A DNA stretch of 54,462 nucleotides, from the NCBI GenBank assembly GCA_023401595.1, contig JAEXDQ010000018.1, forward strand, positions 1 through 54,462, given 5' to 3'. The notes below the pieces were generated by a model, which worked only from the letters and a program-made list of their open reading frames with translations, did not search any database and was not told the DNA's origin. This DNA comes from Spirochaetota bacterium. GTDB taxonomy: Bacteria > Spirochaetota > Spirochaetia > Sphaerochaetales > Sphaerochaetaceae. The translations under genes and the position numbers were made by a program. Of this stretch, positions 52,764-54,462 are shown piece by piece (position 1 is the stretch's first letter; every line of letters starts with the position of its first letter).

Positions 52764-52796
52764 AACAAGGCCGCCACGAACCGTGACGGCCTTGTT
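52764..52796 (+). terminator. Terminator between the oxidoreductase gene and tRNA-Arg
   Basis: AACAAGGCCG (52764-52773) pairs with CGGCCTTGTT (52787-52796), with an inner CACG/CGTG stem and one mismatch. It may work in both directions, serving the oxidoreductase and the convergent tRNA. Confidence 0.8.
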
Positions 52797-52805
52797 ACCA
52801 CATCA

Positions 52806-52879
52806 TACCCCGGATGCGATTCGAACGCATGACCCCTTCCTTAGGAGGGAAGTGCTCTATCCAGCTGAGCTACCGGAGC
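52806..52879 (-). tRNA. tRNA-Arg (anticodon CCU)
   Basis: On the minus strand the 74-nt sequence folds as a cloverleaf: acceptor GCTCCGG with CCGGGGT (two G-U pairs), D-stem GCTC/GAGC, anticodon stem CTTCC/GGAAG with loop CTCCTAA, so anticodon CCU reading AGG arginine codons, and T-arm ATGCG-TTCGAAT-CGCAT. No CCA is encoded after the discriminator A. Its orientation is opposite to the preceding gene; the terminator at 52764 lies on its 3' side. Confidence 0.92.
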
Positions 52880-52970
52880 GAATACAGCAACAGTGATAAT
52901 AGGGGATTCTCCGACCTTCGTCAACCTTTGATATCGACAACCGAATCATCAACCAAAGGAAAACCCCGCA

Positions 52971-54257
52971 TCATCCCTCCATATGCTCCCGGTACCGGGC
53001 CGCAATCCTGCGCAGCCCTTCCCTCACCTTCTCGTCCGGGGCGGAATAGTTCAGCCGCAGACATTTGTCGTAATGGTCATGGGGATACGGTTTTCCTTCG
53101 AGCTGGTCTGGGTGTCCGAAGAACGAGTATTCCCCGGGAACAGTCACCACTCCGTCGGCCTTCAGCGTCTCATAGAACTCAACCGTCGGAATATCGAGCC
53201 GGGGCAGATAGAGCCAACAGAAAATGGAACCCTCGATACGGTGATAATAGTACTCGGTCCCCTCGAAGAATTCATGGATCCAGGACCGGGCCATGTCGGC
53301 TTTGCGTTGGTAATACGGTTGAACGGCGTTTTGAGCCAGTTCCACCAGCTCTCCGGAACGAATCAACCGCTCCGCCAGCACCTGCCCCAGAGAACCGGCG
53401 GCAAGGGCGACTATCGCGTTGAGGTTGGACAAAGCGGAAACAATCTCGGCCCGGGCGATCACGATTCCAGTACGGATGGCCGGCAACCCGATCTTGGATA
53501 GACTCATCGACAATACGATATCCTCGTTCCAAAGCGGCGTGGCGTCGTCGGTAAAGACGATGTCGGGAAACGGAAGCCCGTAGGCGTTGTCCACGATCAA
53601 TGGAATCCGATATCGGCGGGCAAGCGACGAAAGACGGGAAAGCTCGACGTCGGTGATCACATTGCCGGACGGATTCGTCGGACGGGAAACGCATATCGCG
53701 CCGACTTCGGGATGACCGGCGAGGTAGGCTTCCACCGATGGAAAATCTATCGTGTACTTGAACGTGCGATCCTCGAAATAGACGCACTGGGATGGGACGC
53801 TGACGAACGTCCCAGGCTCGATACCCTGGTCGGCATAACCGACGTACTCGGGCATCAGCGGAAACAATACAGTTTTACGCCGTTCTCCAAACGAACCAGA
53901 AAAAAGGTTGAACAGATAGAACATGGCGCTCTGGCTACCGTTGGTGACGACCACATTCTCGGAAGTGATCGGCCACCCGTATCGCTCCGACAGGAACGCA
54001 GCTACGGCATCGACGAACGACATGCGCCCCTGAGGTGCGTCGTAATGGGAAATAGCCTCTTCAAAAGCATCGCCGGAAGACAGCAGGGCCTCCATCTCAC
54101 GCCGATACGTCCGCTCGACCTCCGGAACGCGGGCCGGATTGCCACCGCCAAGAGGAAAAGGCTCCACACCCGGGGGGAGCGGTTTCCCCAGATCGTCCAT
54201 CAATTGAAGAATCCCTGAACGGGAAGTAAGTTTCTTACCAAAATCTGAAAGTTCCAT
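52971..54257 (-). CDS. avtA: Valine-pyruvate transaminase-type aminotransferase
   Basis: A 428-residue fold-type I aminotransferase. The start 'MELSDFGKKLTSRSGILQLMDDLGKPL' resembles AvtA, and 'GGGNPARVPEVE', 'VVVTNGSQSAMFYLFN', 'SRPTNPSGNVITD', 'DNAYGLPFPDIVF' and the PLP lysine in 'SMSLSKIGLPAIRTG' (about residue 255) are as in the family, with the arginine in 'CLRLNYSAP'. AvtA moves amino groups between valine, alanine and pyruvate. ATG 54257 gives the family's length; no strong ribosome binding site is seen at either candidate start. Confidence 0.9.
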   Translation of the reverse strand: MELSDFGKKLTSRSGILQLMDDLGKPLPPGVEPFPLGGGNPARVPEVERTYRREMEALLSSGDAFEEAISHYDAPQGRMSFVDAVAAFLSERYGWPITSENVVVTNGSQSAMFYLFNLFSGSFGERRKTVLFPLMPEYVGYADQGIEPGTFVSVPSQCVYFEDRTFKYTIDFPSVEAYLAGHPEVGAICVSRPTNPSGNVITDVELSRLSSLARRYRIPLIVDNAYGLPFPDIVFTDDATPLWNEDIVLSMSLSKIGLPAIRTGIVIARAEIVSALSNLNAIVALAAGSLGQVLAERLIRSGELVELAQNAVQPYYQRKADMARSWIHEFFEGTEYYYHRIEGSIFCWLYLPRLDIPTVEFYETLKADGVVTVPGEYSFFGHPDQLEGKPYPHDHYDKCLRLNYSAPDEKVREGLRRIAARYREHMEG

Positions 54258-54339
54258 AGCAGATGATACTATCAACATCGCCGACGGGAGACAAGAGCGG
54301 AAAAGGAGCCGTTACGGAAAAAGACGCATCCTAGAAATC

Positions 54340-54462
54340 ATGACCACCGGCTGAGCCGGTGGTTTGCACTGCGGGTATAACCCTTTGTTACCGGCCAGCG
54401 CCATGGCGCACTGAAACGACCGCCAGGTGCACCGCTTCATCAGGCTGCTGCTGAAGCAGCCG
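54340..54462. other. Hairpin-rich window edge, possible end of an IS200/IS605-type element
   Basis: ACCACCGGC-TGA-GCCGGTGGT is a perfect 9-bp stem, followed by GGGTATAACCC, the palindrome GCGCCATGGCGC, and CTGCTGCTGAAGCAGC. A cluster of short hairpins of this type, with a 'CCACCGGCT..GCCGGTGG' stem, is like the subterminal hairpins of IS200/IS605-family elements or the adjacent RNA. No transposase frame fits in the remaining window, so the body would have to be to the right. Confidence 0.35.

Overview
The window is a gene-dense, moderately GC-rich bacterial chromosome segment. Features that suggest a spirochaete, probably of the Sphaerochaeta/Treponema side of the phylum, are signal peptides ending in the style 'VFAGGSSE' or 'VFATGDKES', a long (about 507-residue) serine hydroxymethyltransferase, many periplasmic-binding-protein transporters, a CBS/DRTGG class II pyrophosphatase, and cyclic-di-GMP signalling without visible flagellar genes. 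This is inference from gene content; there is no rRNA in the window and the only tRNA is tRNA-Arg(CCU).

Layout. 1-3600: an 11-bp tandem-repeat array, two lipoproteins and a Mn-dependent pyrophosphatase. 3803-16753 (+ strand): an rpiB isomerase with its own terminator, then a DeoR-type regulator, then a long cluster behind a clear sigma-70 promoter: HAD phosphatase, SurE nucleotidase, a complete UgpB/MalK-type ABC importer, a stand-alone protein resembling the C-terminal domain of RarA/MgsA, three tandem cytoplasmic phosphodiesterases of the alkaline-phosphatase superfamily, and a ribokinase with its own promoter. This is the most distinctive region. I read it as a dedicated pathway importing a phosphorylated (probably phosphodiester or nucleotide-like) compound and dismantling it to phosphate, base and pentose; the substrate is unknown.

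16761-24631 (- strand): two small outer-membrane-like proteins, a phospholipase-D-fold lipoprotein, a fusion of a HAD phosphatase to a cytidine deaminase, a YtcJ-type amidohydrolase and a hydantoinase/dihydropyrimidinase-type enzyme. Together these suggest nucleoside and pyrimidine or amide breakdown. Two intergenic spaces here carry short tandem repeats (11-bp and 7-bp periods). 25130-30396 (- strand): glycine cleavage genes gcvPB, gcvPA, gcvH and glyA; gcvT is not present. 30550-32323: an MFS transporter with its MarR repressor and a perfect 15-bp inverted repeat as likely operator.

32799-36441 (+ strand): two paralogous sodium-dependent (SNF/LeuT-type) transporters on either side of a C_GCAxxG_C_C protein, the two transporter promoters sharing an identical -10 element. 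36658-37861: infA and a PIG-L deacetylase. 37912-45920 (- strand): a diguanylate cyclase, an Smr-domain protein with four repeated short motifs, a CBS-ACT protein, and the branched-chain amino acid importer livF-livG-livM-livH-livJ. 46283-50838 (- strand): a large membrane GGDEF-EAL protein directly behind an orphan solute-binding lipoprotein, probably one sensory unit. 51535-54257: a glutamate-synthase-small-subunit-like oxidoreductase, tRNA-Arg(CCU) and an AvtA-type aminotransferase. The last 120 bases hold strong hairpins that may be the edge of a mobile element lying outside the window.
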